From Sphingobacterium humi (GTDB taxonomy: Bacteria; Bacteroidota; Bacteroidia; Sphingobacteriales; Sphingobacteriaceae), in the NCBI RefSeq assembly GCF_009768885.1, contig NZ_WSQA01000001.1, positions 1-64,000 of the forward strand: a DNA stretch of 64,000 bases. Reading direction: 5' to 3'. The notes beneath the pieces are model-generated. The model worked only from the letters and a program-made list of their open reading frames with translations, did no database searches and had not been told where the DNA came from. Positions 8,136 through 16,611 of the stretch are shown piece by piece (the first letter of the stretch is position 1; the number at the start of each line of letters is the position of its first letter). The position numbers and the translations under genes are program-made.

Positions 8136-8149
8136 TTACCTAAGGGTTA
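8136..8149. promoter_or_regulatory. candidate operator upstream of the MFS-kynU unit
   Basis: TTACCTAAGGGTTA is an imperfect palindrome that matches 11 of 14 positions of the perfect palindrome at 9512-9525, upstream of the adjacent HTH regulator gene. One copy in front of the regulator and one in front of its presumed target is the usual arrangement for an autoregulated local regulator. Confidence 0.4.
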
Positions 8150-8418
8150 ATAGTACACTAATTGATTATAAATGGAAGGTCAGCATATATCTTTAAAAAA
8201 AAGGCGTTTTTCGTTTCTCAAATCACAACAAGCGCTGTCCTTTTTTTCTTTATCCGAAAGGCTTCCAGCTACTGATCCTTATTTTTCTTCTTTTCGGAAA
8301 TAAACCTGGTCTTTATGCGGATTTCAGTGGGTATAAGCCTTTCCCCCAAAGGAAGGTTCAAGCGTGCATCCTAGGGCCCGTCGAATGCTGCACTGAGGAA
8401 AAATGTACCCCTGAAAAA
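8150..8418. other. noncoding stretch downstream of the HTH regulator gene
   Basis: Beyond the candidate operator, this part of the 396-bp gap (8023-8418) shows no ORF with coding character, no clear terminator and no exact TAnnTTTG on the minus strand. I see nothing else I can support. Confidence 0.5.
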
Positions 8419-9363
8419 CTACAGTTGTTCAACAAAAGCGCGTTGGGTAGCCAAAAACTTCTTCTTTGCGGGTTCCCCGGATTGGGAGATGAGGGAAGAG
8501 CATTTTTTGATCAGTTGCATTCGTTTTTTATGCGCCAAACATACCTCCCGATCAAAAGACAAAAGGGAATTTGGGAAATGAAGATTGATAACCGAGGCAT
8601 CCATTATCTTGGACTCGATTAGGGAATGGGATAGGTCTAATATAACATGCGACACATACAACTGCAGCTCTTTGTTGCGAAACAATCCTGATCTGGCCGT
8701 CTCGTCCAAATCATGAATCAGTGAAAATAATTCGTCTTTTAAGGCTTTCCGCTCCTCTTCGCTAATCAGACTTAGCTCATAGAAAAATAAAATATCACTA
8801 ATGGTAGATGCAAATAGGTTTGGCGCCAATATATAAACCAGGTCAATGTCCTTCAACTCTTCCCAGTATTGGGCCTGTTTCTTCAATAGTTTTTGGGGCA
8901 TGATGATGTCGGCCAGCCGCGATGGTGGAATGCCATCGGCATTAAATTGAATCTTCAGTAACTGAAGCTTACAGAGGTTTGGATATTGGGCTATAAATAC
9001 ATCGGGTATAGAACGGCAAGCAAAATAATGGGTGGTACCTATTCTTTTATCCAACCCTTCGAATACATTCAGCGCTGCATCTATCGTTTTTGTATAGCTG
9101 CTGTAAGGGTCGCTTTCTTGCTGCAAGCGCAGATTAAAGATGGTCTTTTCTCCCCCCTCCCGAAGAATTAAGGAGGTGAGGTTGATGTTCAGTTTTTTTG
9201 CAATAATTACTAGCTCGGTCAGGGTGAATTCTACCTCCCCACGAATACGACGGTAACTAGCCTCCTTGCCTAAATTGATAAGCTTGGAAATAAAATCAAC
9301 CAGCTTCTCTTCTGCGGGAAGCGAGTTGGCAATCATATCGATAAAAGTCTTTTGATAGTCCAT
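8419..9363 (-). CDS. HTH regulator, probable local regulator of the kynurenine genes
   Basis: The 314-residue protein starts with a Cro/CI-like helix-turn-helix (about residues 18-65: KLVDFISKLINLGKEAS, YRRIRGEVEFTLTELVIIAKKLNINL). A long mostly helical region without a recognised ligand-binding fold follows. Proteins of this shape are common in Sphingobacteria and are annotated only as HTH proteins. It is encoded upstream of and in the same direction as the MFS-kynU unit, with a 396-bp gap. A palindrome shared between its own upstream region and that of the MFS gene suggests that it binds both. Whether it activates or represses cannot be read from the sequence. Confidence 0.7.
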   Translation of the reverse strand: MDYQKTFIDMIANSLPAEEKLVDFISKLINLGKEASYRRIRGEVEFTLTELVIIAKKLNINLTSLILREGGEKTIFNLRLQQESDPYSSYTKTIDAALNVFEGLDKRIGTTHYFACRSIPDVFIAQYPNLCKLQLLKIQFNADGIPPSRLADIIMPQKLLKKQAQYWEELKDIDLVYILAPNLFASTISDILFFYELSLISEEERKALKDELFSLIHDLDETARSGLFRNKELQLYVSHVILDLSHSLIESKIMDASVINLHFPNSLLSFDREVCLAHKKRMQLIKKCSSLISQSGEPAKKKFLATQRAFVEQL

Positions 9364-9511
9364 TTGTTACCTGAAAGTTAATAAAATATCCCTTAGTGAA
9401 ACCTCCAGTGTTAGCGAATGCGATGGTTGCTAAAGGGTAATCGGACCAAAATCTCCCTTACTCAGCAACTAAATACCATGGAAATAAAGGCATTGCCAGC
9501 CCAAGACTAAA

Positions 9512-9525
9512 TAACCTACAGGTTA
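9512..9525. promoter_or_regulatory. perfect 14-bp palindrome upstream of the HTH regulator
   Basis: TAACCTACAGGTTA is a perfect inverted repeat (6-bp arms, AC centre), 148 bp upstream of the regulator start and in the gap shared with the divergent DUF2200 gene. A related site lies at 8136-8149. Confidence 0.45.
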
Positions 9526-9570
9526 CCCATTTTTTTCAGAAAACCACTTAACTTACCTGTTTTTGTTGGG

Positions 9571-9605
9571 TAAAAAAGAGGGATTGCTAAAAATCCCTTA
9601 TTTTT
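9571..9605. terminator. hairpin with flanking T/A runs before the DUF2200 gene
   Basis: AGGGATT (9579-9585) pairs with AATCCCT (9592-9598) around GCTAAA. It is followed rightward by TATTTTTA and leftward by CTTTTTTA. It could be a terminator for leftward read-through or an attenuator close to the DUF2200 start at 9617. Confidence 0.35.
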
Positions 9606-9616
9606 ACTGCTAATAA

Positions 9617-10006
9617 ATGAGCATCCCTATGAAAAGCAGCAATAACCAGAATCACCGCATTGCCAAATTGATTTTTGGCTCCGTTTACCCCATGTATGTC
9701 AATAAGGTGACGGCAAAAGGACGTACGCAAGCCGAACTGGATGAAGTTATTCACTGGCTTACCGGTTTTGATAAAGCGGAACTCCAAAAGTTGATAGACG
9801 ATAAAGTAACCTTCGAAACCTTTTTTGAGCGCGCAACATTGAATCCGAATGCGCAACTGATTACGGGAGTTATCTGTGGATACCGGGTAGAAGAAATTGA
9901 AGACCCCTTAGTGCAACAAGCCCGTTATATGGATAAGCTTGTTGATGAATTGGCCAAGGGAAAGAAAATGGAAAAAATCCTGCGTACGGCTGACCAAAAA
10001 AAATAA
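9617..10006 (+). CDS. DUF2200 family protein
   Basis: A 129-residue soluble protein with the conserved course of DUF2200: [36 protein letters not shown], then [27 protein letters not shown] and [19 protein letters not shown]. The function of this small cytoplasmic family is unknown. ATG at 9617 is used; another in-frame ATG lies at 9629. The gene is divergent from the HTH regulator and is followed 61 bp later by the ECF sigma cluster, with which it need not be functionally linked. Confidence 0.85.
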   Translation: MSIPMKSSNNQNHRIAKLIFGSVYPMYVNKVTAKGRTQAELDEVIHWLTGFDKAELQKLIDDKVTFETFFERATLNPNAQLITGVICGYRVEEIEDPLVQQARYMDKLVDELAKGKKMEKILRTADQKK

Positions 10007-10067
10007 TTACAAAAAACTGTAACCTTTTGCTGCAAGGCTTCCTCTAATGGAATAAACACAAGAACAT

Positions 10068-10406
10068 ATGGATCGTATATTAGCAGTATTTATTCCCATC
10101 GCATTTTTTATATGCGTAACATTAAGCATCTACTTTATTAACAAGTATAAATATGATGCCATTAAAACCCTTGGCGGCCCTATTCCGAAAACCAAAGGAA
10201 CTAAGATTTCCTGGATGAAAATCGGCATTGTGGTATTGGGCTTTGCTTTAGGACTTATTCTAACGGGTATTTTTAAAGAAACAGGCATCATTGCCGAGAA
10301 TGACAACCAAGGCTTCTTTATTGTTGGCATTGTGACCTTCTGTGTTGGTGCTGCCCTTTACGCTGCCGATAGAATTAAGACCCAGGATCAGGAAATTGAT
10401 GGATAA
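10068..10406 (+). CDS. small membrane protein, coupled to an ECF sigma gene
   Basis: This 112-residue protein has an N-terminal helix (about residues 3-24), a basic loop with YKYDAIKTLGGPIPKTKGTK, and two further helices (about 50-68 and 82-100). Its stop overlaps the start of the downstream sigma gene by 8 bases (ATGGATAA), so the two are translationally coupled. Similar small membrane proteins precede ECF sigma genes in related Bacteroidota. A role in regulating or sensing for that sigma factor is possible but unproven. Confidence 0.65.
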   Translation: MDRILAVFIPIAFFICVTLSIYFINKYKYDAIKTLGGPIPKTKGTKISWMKIGIVVLGFALGLILTGIFKETGIIAENDNQGFFIVGIVTFCVGAALYAADRIKTQDQEIDG

Positions 10407-10950
10407 CACGCATATAGCGAATGTTTTATCCGGAGATCGCCATGCTTTCAGGTACTTTATACGTACCTATAAAGACATGGCCTTTTCCGTTGCCTTATCT
10501 ATGGTTAAAAATGAACTGATGGCCGAGGAAGTGGTGCAGGAATCCTTCGTACAAGCCTACCTGGGCCTGTCTAGCTTCCAACAGCGCGCCAAGTTCAGCA
10601 CCTGGCTCTATAAAATTGTGCTGCGCACAGCCAGCAAATACCGGCAGAAACATCAGCTAAAAGATCAGGAGTTCATCTTGGAACGGCACGATCAGGCCTA
10701 TGATGAACATGCCTTAAACGATATGCTTCGTGAGGAACAGAAAGCACTGATCAACGAGGCCCTCATGGCCATCCCCTCGAAGGAAAGTGTGGCCCTACGG
10801 TTATTTTACCTAGAGGAACTCAGTTTAAAAGAAATAATAGAGATTACAGGTTGGAGCGAAAGCAACCTGAAAGTGATTCTGCATCGGGCCCGCAAAAGCC
10901 TGCATGCTACCTTAACCTTATTAATGAAGAAATCGACCTATGGAACATAA
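10399..10950 (+). CDS. ECF-type RNA polymerase sigma factor
   Basis: The 183-residue protein has sigma region 2 (about residues 8-75: FRYFIRTYKDMAFSVALSMV, AEEVVQESFVQAYLGL, FSTWLYKIVLRTASKY) and region 4 (about 118-175: AIPSKESVALRLFYLEELS, LKEIIEITGWSESNLKVIL, HRARKSL). The start at 10399 is chosen because the frame extension to 10342 lies inside the previous gene and is not sigma-like, and because ATGGATAA gives a clean coupled overlap. The downstream membrane protein gene overlaps the 3' end by 11 bases and is the best anti-sigma candidate. Promoter targets cannot be predicted from the window. Confidence 0.9.
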   Translation: MDNTHIANVLSGDRHAFRYFIRTYKDMAFSVALSMVKNELMAEEVVQESFVQAYLGLSSFQQRAKFSTWLYKIVLRTASKYRQKHQLKDQEFILERHDQAYDEHALNDMLREEQKALINEALMAIPSKESVALRLFYLEELSLKEIIEITGWSESNLKVILHRARKSLHATLTLLMKKSTYGT

Positions 10951-11287
10951 GGAGGAACAACTTAAAGCCATCATGAAATTGGCGGAGGTAAAAATGCCAT
11001 TCGATGATTTCGAGGATCAAGTGATGTTGAAAATTGAACAGGTGGAAGCTGAGAAGAAGAAACTAGACCGCAGTCGCCTGTATGCCTTGGCCTTCTTTGC
11101 CCTAGGCACGGTATTCGGCATTGGGTCCAACTATTTAATAGCCAATTATGTGGCCGGATCTGACCTGTCCGCTTCCCTCAAAAACTATGTTGAAATAGGC
11201 AGCTGGCTGCTGTATGTCGTATTCATTATTTTACTAAGCGACAAGTTATGGAAACTTAAAGGCCTGCAAAAAGCGGAAAACCAATAG
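10940..11287 (+). CDS. membrane protein, putative anti-sigma factor
   Basis: The 115-residue product has a soluble acidic N-terminal segment (about residues 1-45, with PFDDFEDQVMLKIEQ) followed by two transmembrane helices (about 48-66 and 84-103). A short cytoplasmic helix next to membrane segments, encoded directly behind an ECF sigma gene with an 11-base overlap, is the usual arrangement for an anti-sigma factor. There is no zinc-binding HxxxCxxC motif, so it is not a classic ZAS-domain protein. The assignment rests on position and shape. Confidence 0.6.
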   Translation: MEHKEEQLKAIMKLAEVKMPFDDFEDQVMLKIEQVEAEKKKLDRSRLYALAFFALGTVFGIGSNYLIANYVAGSDLSASLKNYVEIGSWLLYVVFIILLSDKLWKLKGLQKAENQ

Positions 11288-11311
11288 GCAGGACCTATTG
11301 CTATGGTTAAA

Positions 11312-12331
11312 TTAGAGGGATGATTTCCGGATATGCAGCTCCGTATCCAGGGCAATAGTTTCGAAGGCTACCTCTTGATGCTTTTTGTTCACCAATTCAA
11401 TCAACTTTTGAAAGCCGAGTTTTCCCATTTCAAAAGCCGGTTGCACCACAGCCGACAGGGCTGGGTTTAACGCATGGGCATAAGGCGTATTTGAAAAACC
11501 TATTAACGCTATTTCGGTAGGTACGGCAATGTTCAATTCGGCCAATACCCCCAAAGTGCGGGAAGTAATGTCATCTGTCGCACAGAATATAGCATCCGGC
11601 TTCTGCCCTGCATCTAGCAATTGCACAATCTTCCGCTTAATTTCTATTTCTACCTGGCTGCCTTCCGTATAGTCGCAGGCCAATAGCAAGTCCGGGTGAA
11701 AGGGAATGTTTGCCGTAGCTAAGGCTGCTTTAAACCCATTCAGCCGTTCTTCTGTAATACCTAAGTCTTTCCCGGTAATATGCATAAGCCTTTTCTTCCC
11801 TTGATCTACCAAATGCTTGGTCGCCCGGTAGGCTCCTTCAAAATTATTGACGCCAACCTTATGCGTATGCAGGTTATGAAATATGCGGTCGATAAGTACC
11901 ACAGGAATGCCATTCTCCTGCAAGGCACGCAATTCCGTTTCGCTAGATTGGTGATTAATCGGAGAAATCAATAAGCCATCTACTCCCCTGTTTCGCAATA
12001 CCTCAATGGCTTTTTTCTCCAAGAGTTCATTATTGCGGCTCTGCATAATAATGATATCATACTTCGCCTGCTCGGATACAACCTGGATGCCATCTAGCAT
12101 TTGGGCCACGAAATTATTGCTGATATTAAATAAGATGACCCCAATGCTGTAGGTTTTACCGGTCTTTAAGGTTTGTGCTATTTTATTAATGCGGAAATGA
12201 TGCTTCTCGGCATAGTCCTTTACCAGTTTCTTTGTTTCCTGGGAAATCTCATGGCTATCGTTTAAGGCCTTCGAAACCGACGATGCCGATAGGTTTAGGG
12301 CTTTTGCTATATCCTTTAAAGTAATTCTCAT
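11312..12331 (-). CDS. LacI-family transcriptional regulator
   Basis: A 339-residue DNA-binding repressor or activator. The N-terminal headpiece (residues 1-50) reads ITLKDIAKALNLSASSVSKALN, with HEISQETKKLVKDYAE following, and the hinge TGKTYSIGVILFNISNNF leads into a periplasmic-binding-fold sugar-sensing domain (DGLLISPINHQ, GIPVVLIDRI, ATKHLVDQGKKRLMHI, DAIFCATDDITSRTLGVL). The usual targets are sugar-uptake or glycoside-degradation genes. Neither neighbour, a YceI protein gene (divergent) or the sigma cluster, is an obvious carbohydrate target. The large GH31 enzyme at 23.7-27.5 kb is the only glycosidase nearby. Confidence 0.92.
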   Translation of the reverse strand: MRITLKDIAKALNLSASSVSKALNDSHEISQETKKLVKDYAEKHHFRINKIAQTLKTGKTYSIGVILFNISNNFVAQMLDGIQVVSEQAKYDIIIMQSRNNELLEKKAIEVLRNRGVDGLLISPINHQSSETELRALQENGIPVVLIDRIFHNLHTHKVGVNNFEGAYRATKHLVDQGKKRLMHITGKDLGITEERLNGFKAALATANIPFHPDLLLACDYTEGSQVEIEIKRKIVQLLDAGQKPDAIFCATDDITSRTLGVLAELNIAVPTEIALIGFSNTPYAHALNPALSAVVQPAFEMGKLGFQKLIELVNKKHQEVAFETIALDTELHIRKSSL

Positions 12332-12525
12332 CGTACAATATTAGTGCTAAGGCATAAAATAGGTAGTCACAGGTACATCCTTCCTTCTTCCAAAATAAAC
12401 AATATTATTGATACTGGCCTATTTCTGAAAATTTTTCATTTCTTAACATACATCAATGCGCAGTTAACACAACATGCGCACCTTTGTAATACAAAAACAA
12501 AGGAAAAACAAAATAGAAAATAATT

Positions 12526-13050
12526 ATGGCAAATTGGACATTAGACAGCGCACACAGTGACATCGAGTTTAAAGTAAAACACATGATGATCTCTACCGTT
12601 AAAGGAACATTTAACGAATTTAACGTAACTGTAGAAAATGCAGGCGAGCAATTTGAAACCGCACAGGTTCAAGTGAACATTCAAGCTGCTTCCATCAATA
12701 CCAAAAGCGAACAAAGAGACCAACACTTAAAAAGTGGCGATTTCTTCGATGCTGCAGCTTACCCAGAAATCAAATTTGTATCAACCAGCATTGCAAAAGA
12801 CGGTGATGATGAGTACAAAATCACAGGTGATTTAACCATTAAAGATGTGACGAAACCGGCAACTTTTCAAGTGGAATTCGGCGGATTGAGCAAAGACCCT
12901 TGGGGTAACCAAAAAGCAGGATACACCGTAACAGGAAAAATCAACCGTACCGAGTTTGGATTAACCTGGAATGCAGCCTTAGAAACTGGTGGGGTGATGG
13001 TGAGTGATGATGTTAAATTCCAAGCGGATCTACAATTTGTAATTGCTTAA
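12526..13050 (+). CDS. YceI family protein (lipocalin-like, isoprenoid-binding fold)
   Basis: The 174-residue protein matches YceI throughout: WTLDSAHSDIEFKVKHMMIS, VKGTFNEFN, INTKSEQRDQHLKSGDFFDA, YPEIKFVS, ITGDLTIKDVTKPATFQVEF and GKINRTEFGLTWN. YceI proteins form a beta-barrel that binds polyisoprenoid-like lipids. Many carry a signal peptide, but this one has none and is probably cytoplasmic, as is common for Bacteroidota homologues. The upstream stretch contains CACCTTTG, one base off the -7 consensus, about 40 nt before the ATG. A strong terminator follows. Confidence 0.9.
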   Translation: MANWTLDSAHSDIEFKVKHMMISTVKGTFNEFNVTVENAGEQFETAQVQVNIQAASINTKSEQRDQHLKSGDFFDAAAYPEIKFVSTSIAKDGDDEYKITGDLTIKDVTKPATFQVEFGGLSKDPWGNQKAGYTVTGKINRTEFGLTWNAALETGGVMVSDDVKFQADLQFVIA

Positions 13051-13076
13051 GGATTAAGCGTGCTTGTATATAATAG

Positions 13077-13107
13077 AAATCCTTGCTCTTTGAGCAGGGA
13101 TTTTTTT
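13077..13107 (+). terminator. intrinsic terminator after the YceI gene
   Basis: A 12-bp stem (13077-13088 with 13092-13103, one G-U pair) with a TTT loop, followed by a T run to 13107. Confidence 0.8.
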
Positions 13108-13203
13108 ATGCGATAAAAGGGCCTTCAGCCAAACAAAAGGGCCTATTTAATGTTGTTGGAGCAGAACAATCGCTACAAAACAACAAAACTATTTTCTATG
13201 GGC

Positions 13204-14409
13204 ATGGACTTGAAATCGAATGAACCCTTTTGGTTGGTAAAAAATGGCATCCTGGCAAGCTATCCTTCGTTACATGAACCTATATCCTGTGATGTGCTTA
13301 TTATTGGCGCCGGCATTACCGGCAGCTTAATTGCCCATCAATGTACGGAGGAAGGTTTAGATACGGTGATTATCGACCGCCGCGAGGTGTGCAATGGCAG
13401 CACCTCGGCCACCACGTCCATGCTGCAATATGAAATCGATATCCCCCTCTATCGGCTCAGCGAAATGATTGGCGAAAAAGGAGCCGTCGCCAGTTATCAG
13501 GCCTGTGCAGCAGCGATTGACAAACTAGGAAAACTCTGTAAAACCATACAGTCTAAGGCCGGATTCCGTAGTAAAGACTCTCTTTACTATGCTTCTCGCA
13601 AAAAAGACAGTGCCTGGTTAGGAAAAGAATATGAATCGCGGAAGGCCGCCGGATTCGATGTGCACTGGTTGGATGAAGATGAAATCCGTAAGCAATTCGA
13701 TATCCATTTGAATTATGGGGGCATCCTATCCAAGCAGGGCGGCAGTGTTGATGCCTTTCAGCTGGCACATGAGCTTCTTGCCTACAACGCCAAAAAAGGC
13801 TTGCGCATTTTTGATAAAACAACCCTAGATCGGGTTGAGTATAAACGTGGTTTTAATATTGCCCTCACAACCGATAAAGCTAGCATTAAAGCGAAAAAGA
13901 TAATTTATTGTGTGGGCTACGAAAGCAGCCTGCTGATTAAGGAGAAGTTTGTCAACCTGCTCAGCACCTATGCCATCATTTCAGAGGTCGACGAAACCCT
14001 TTGGAAAAAATTCAACGATATCTTAATCTGGAATACCTCCGAACCTTACCTATATATGCGTACCTCCGATGATTTCCGATTCTTGATCGGCGGAGAGGAC
14101 GAGGAGTTTCATAACCCGATAAAAAGGGATGAACTCCTAAAACGAAAGGAAGAAAAGTTGCAACGCAGTTTTGAAAAGCTATTTCCGGATTATACCTTCC
14201 GATTGGACTTTAGCTGGGCCGGCACCTTCGGAGAAACCAAAGACGGACTGCCTTATATCGGTGAACATCCGGACTTTAAAAACTCTTATTTTGTATTGGG
14301 TTTTGGTGGAAATGGCATCACCTTCTCTGTGACAGGGATGGACATGGTATCCGATTGGTTAAAGGGCAAGAAGAATCCATTAAGCCCTTATTTTACCTTC
14401 GGAAGATAG
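13204..14409 (+). CDS. FAD-dependent oxidoreductase (D-amino-acid oxidase/DadA-like)
   Basis: A 401-residue flavoprotein. Near the N-terminus DVLIIGAGITGSLIAHQ is the dinucleotide-binding glycine motif, followed by the acidic strand end VIIDRR and NGSTSATTSM. The C-terminal GLPYIGEHPDFKNSYFVLGFGGNGI is the second FAD-contact segment of DAO-family proteins. The enzyme probably oxidises a secondary or primary amine or amino acid; the substrate is unknown. The frame can start at 13150, 13198 or 13204; MDLKSNEPFWLVKNG at 13204 looks like a natural beginning, but 13198 is equally possible. The two-component operon follows 108 bp later in the same direction, with its own promoter. Confidence 0.85.
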   Translation: MDLKSNEPFWLVKNGILASYPSLHEPISCDVLIIGAGITGSLIAHQCTEEGLDTVIIDRREVCNGSTSATTSMLQYEIDIPLYRLSEMIGEKGAVASYQACAAAIDKLGKLCKTIQSKAGFRSKDSLYYASRKKDSAWLGKEYESRKAAGFDVHWLDEDEIRKQFDIHLNYGGILSKQGGSVDAFQLAHELLAYNAKKGLRIFDKTTLDRVEYKRGFNIALTTDKASIKAKKIIYCVGYESSLLIKEKFVNLLSTYAIISEVDETLWKKFNDILIWNTSEPYLYMRTSDDFRFLIGGEDEEFHNPIKRDELLKRKEEKLQRSFEKLFPDYTFRLDFSWAGTFGETKDGLPYIGEHPDFKNSYFVLGFGGNGITFSVTGMDMVSDWLKGKKNPLSPYFTFGR

Positions 14410-14464
14410 CCGATAGGGTTGGAAATCGCTTCCTTTCTTGTTAAGTTTTCCTTAAATTCTCCGA

Positions 14465-14499
14465 ATTGCCTGCTTATTCCATTCATTTGGATAATTTTG
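14465..14499 (+). promoter_or_regulatory. promoter of the two-component/efflux operon
   Basis: An exact -7 element TAATTTTG (14492-14499) is preceded by ATTG (14465-14468) at a 23-nt spacing. The response-regulator ATG lies 18 nt downstream of the -7 element. Confidence 0.6.
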
Positions 14500-14517
14500 T
14501 GGCATATTAACCGGAGC

Positions 14518-15195
14518 ATGCAGATACTTGTAGTAGAAGACGATAAGCGTATTAGTGATTTCTTAATCAAAGGATTAGAGGAAAACGGACACCTATTGAC
14601 CTTGTGTAAATCGGCAGAAGAGGTGCTGGAGCATTACCTGAGTATCCCCTGGGATTTGATTATCAGCGATATTATGCTGCCCAAAATGGATGGCATCCAA
14701 TTGGTGCAAACCCTCCGCTACAAGCAGGTGCTATGCCCTATTATTATGCTGAGCGCCTTAAACAGCATTCAGGATAAGGTGGCCGCCTTAGACTCCGGTG
14801 CCGATGATTACCTGATGAAACCCTTCCACTTTGACGAGCTGCTCTCGCGAATCAACGCCTTGGCGCGACGCAATCAGTTCAAATTCGGACAGTCGGTAAA
14901 ACAGCTGCAACAATTTGGCGACTTACAGGTGGATTTCGACCAGGTGAAGGTCAGCCTTTCCGGTAGGGAAATTAACCTCTCGCCGCGTGAGTATAAGCTC
15001 TTGCTCTATTTATTGGAAAATAAGGAAAAGGCCGTCTCTCGCATTCAGATTCTCAATGCGGTCTGGGGAATCAACTTTGATAATCAAACGAATATCGTGG
15101 ATGTGTATATCTCTTACTTACGGAGTAAAATAGAAGATAGCAGCCATAAGTTTATATACACCGTAAAGGGTGTGGGTTATATGTTTAAAGGATAA
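14518..15195 (+). CDS. OmpR/CzcR-type response regulator
   Basis: A 225-residue regulator with a receiver domain (residues 1-115): acidic pocket VVEDD at 5-9, phospho-acceptor Asp51 in IISDIMLP, switch Ser in MLSALN and Lys in DDYLMKPF. A winged-helix DNA-binding domain follows (about 128-223: LSPREYKLLLYLLENK, VSRIQILNAVWG, VDVYISYLRSKI, VKGVGYMFKG). ATG at 14518 is chosen because it starts MQILVVEDD and follows the promoter; an upstream extension to 14419 is not regulator-like. The sensor kinase gene starts 3 bases after the stop. Together they probably respond to metal stress and switch on the downstream efflux genes. Confidence 0.93.
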   Translation: MQILVVEDDKRISDFLIKGLEENGHLLTLCKSAEEVLEHYLSIPWDLIISDIMLPKMDGIQLVQTLRYKQVLCPIIMLSALNSIQDKVAALDSGADDYLMKPFHFDELLSRINALARRNQFKFGQSVKQLQQFGDLQVDFDQVKVSLSGREINLSPREYKLLLYLLENKEKAVSRIQILNAVWGINFDNQTNIVDVYISYLRSKIEDSSHKFIYTVKGVGYMFKG

Positions 15196-15198
15196 ATT

Positions 15199-16545
15199 GT
15201 GCAATTAAAACACAGGCTTTCGCTCTATTCCATTGTTATATTTAGTGTCATCATTCTGATTGCCTCGGGGATAATCTATGTGTCCTTTTACTCGCAAATG
15301 GCGAAGAAGGAAGCACAGAACCTCAGTAGCAAATCGGTATTGGCGGCTATTTATTATTTGGAACAAGATGAGGTGCCTGCTGCCGAGCATGAGAAAACAA
15401 AAAACCAACTGCTTAAAACCATCTCCCGAAAGAATATTGCCATCTTCGACGATAAAAACAAAAGATTCACCGGCGATATGCCGGTAGATGCCAACATCAG
15501 CTATCGCTTTATGGAGGAGATTCGGCATAAACAGTCTGCCGATTTCTCCGACGACAGCTACTTCTACCATGGCTTGTATTACGAGGATAACCAAGGTAAT
15601 TTTATCGTAATTACCCGCGAGCCCAAGGATGCATTTAACGAGCAGCTCCTTTCTTTGCTGAAGATCTTACTCGTGGTTTCGCTATTGGGCATCGGCTTAA
15701 TCTACCTCTTCTCGCAATACCTCGGGAAGATTGCCTACGATCCGGTAAACCGCATCATCCAACAGATTAAGGCGCGAGATGAAGAAAGCTTCTATCAACC
15801 CCTTAAACCGGAGAAATCTTACGAAGAAATCCATGATCTGATTGCTACTTACAATCATTTTATCGACCGTATCGGGCAGCACTCTCAAATACAGAAGAAC
15901 TTTATCGATTATGTTTCGCATGAACTGCGCACGCCCATTACAGCCATGCTGGGCAGCATGGAGGTGACAGCGCAGCAGGAACGCTCGCCTGCAGAATACC
16001 AGGCAACGCTCCGGAATTTAAAGCAGTATAGTCAGGATTTGCATGAAACCCTCGATCAAATGATGATCCTCTCCGGTGCACAAGATCGCTTTGAGTTCCA
16101 ATCCATCCGCCTCGATGAAATCATTTGGCAGCTGGTGGAAGATGCCATCCTTTACCATCAGGCTAGCATTAATGTGGATATTCAGGTGGAAGACACCGCC
16201 CTGCTGGAAATTCAAGGCAATCAGAAGCTCCTGTCGCTTGCCATCCATAACCTCCTGAGCAATGCCATCAAATACTCCAATAATAAGCCATTGGCCATTG
16301 TTTTGGGCCAACAGGATGGCCAATTATACCTGGAAGTGGCCGACCAAGGGATTGGCATTCTTGATGAAGACCTGCAACATATTACCGATAACTTCTATCG
16401 TGGACAGAATACCCAGGCCTTCCAAGGCAAGGGAATCGGCTTGTCGATGGCTAATATCATCTTTAACATCCATGCCATCCAGATGGAAATCATCGCGAAT
16501 CTTCCGAAAGGAACCCGCATCCAATTGACTTTCCCGCGCTTCTAA
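15199..16545 (+). CDS. sensor histidine kinase (CzcS/CusS-like)
   Basis: A 448-residue inner-membrane kinase starting at GTG. It has a first helix (about residues 8-30), a periplasmic sensing segment of about 120 residues, a second helix (about 150-173), a HAMP linker, and a dimerisation domain with the phospho-acceptor histidine in FIDYVSHELRTPITAM. The ATPase domain carries N-box NLLSNAIKYS, G1 DQGIGI, F-box NFYRGQ and G2 GKGIGLSMANII. All catalytic boxes are intact. It is cotranscribed with the response regulator and lies directly before the CBA-type efflux genes. Metal sensing is inferred from this neighbourhood; no obvious histidine-rich metal motif is seen in the periplasmic segment. 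Confidence 0.92.
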   Translation: MQLKHRLSLYSIVIFSVIILIASGIIYVSFYSQMAKKEAQNLSSKSVLAAIYYLEQDEVPAAEHEKTKNQLLKTISRKNIAIFDDKNKRFTGDMPVDANISYRFMEEIRHKQSADFSDDSYFYHGLYYEDNQGNFIVITREPKDAFNEQLLSLLKILLVVSLLGIGLIYLFSQYLGKIAYDPVNRIIQQIKARDEESFYQPLKPEKSYEEIHDLIATYNHFIDRIGQHSQIQKNFIDYVSHELRTPITAMLGSMEVTAQQERSPAEYQATLRNLKQYSQDLHETLDQMMILSGAQDRFEFQSIRLDEIIWQLVEDAILYHQASINVDIQVEDTALLEIQGNQKLLSLAIHNLLSNAIKYSNNKPLAIVLGQQDGQLYLEVADQGIGILDEDLQHITDNFYRGQNTQAFQGKGIGLSMANIIFNIHAIQMEIIANLPKGTRIQLTFPRF

Positions 16546-16589
16546 TCGAATTCTAATGTAGCGCCAAACTCCCCCTAATGTGCCACAGT

Positions 16590-16597
16590 TACCTTTG
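16590..16597 (+). promoter_or_regulatory. -7 element before the TolC-like gene
   Basis: TACCTTTG is an exact match to TAnnTTTG and places the transcript start near 16604. This argues that the GTG at 16597, which overlaps the element, is not the start codon and that ATG 16612 is. No convincing -33 element was found, so the efflux genes may also be read from the upstream promoter. Confidence 0.5.
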
Positions 16598-16611
16598 TGA
16601 AAAATATTGGT

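Noticed and set aside
13104..13200. AAAAGGGCC repeated at 13117 and 13135 as a regulatory site for the FAD oxidoreductase
   Set aside because: Short direct repeat directly behind a terminator, without promoter-like spacing; not distinguishable from chance.
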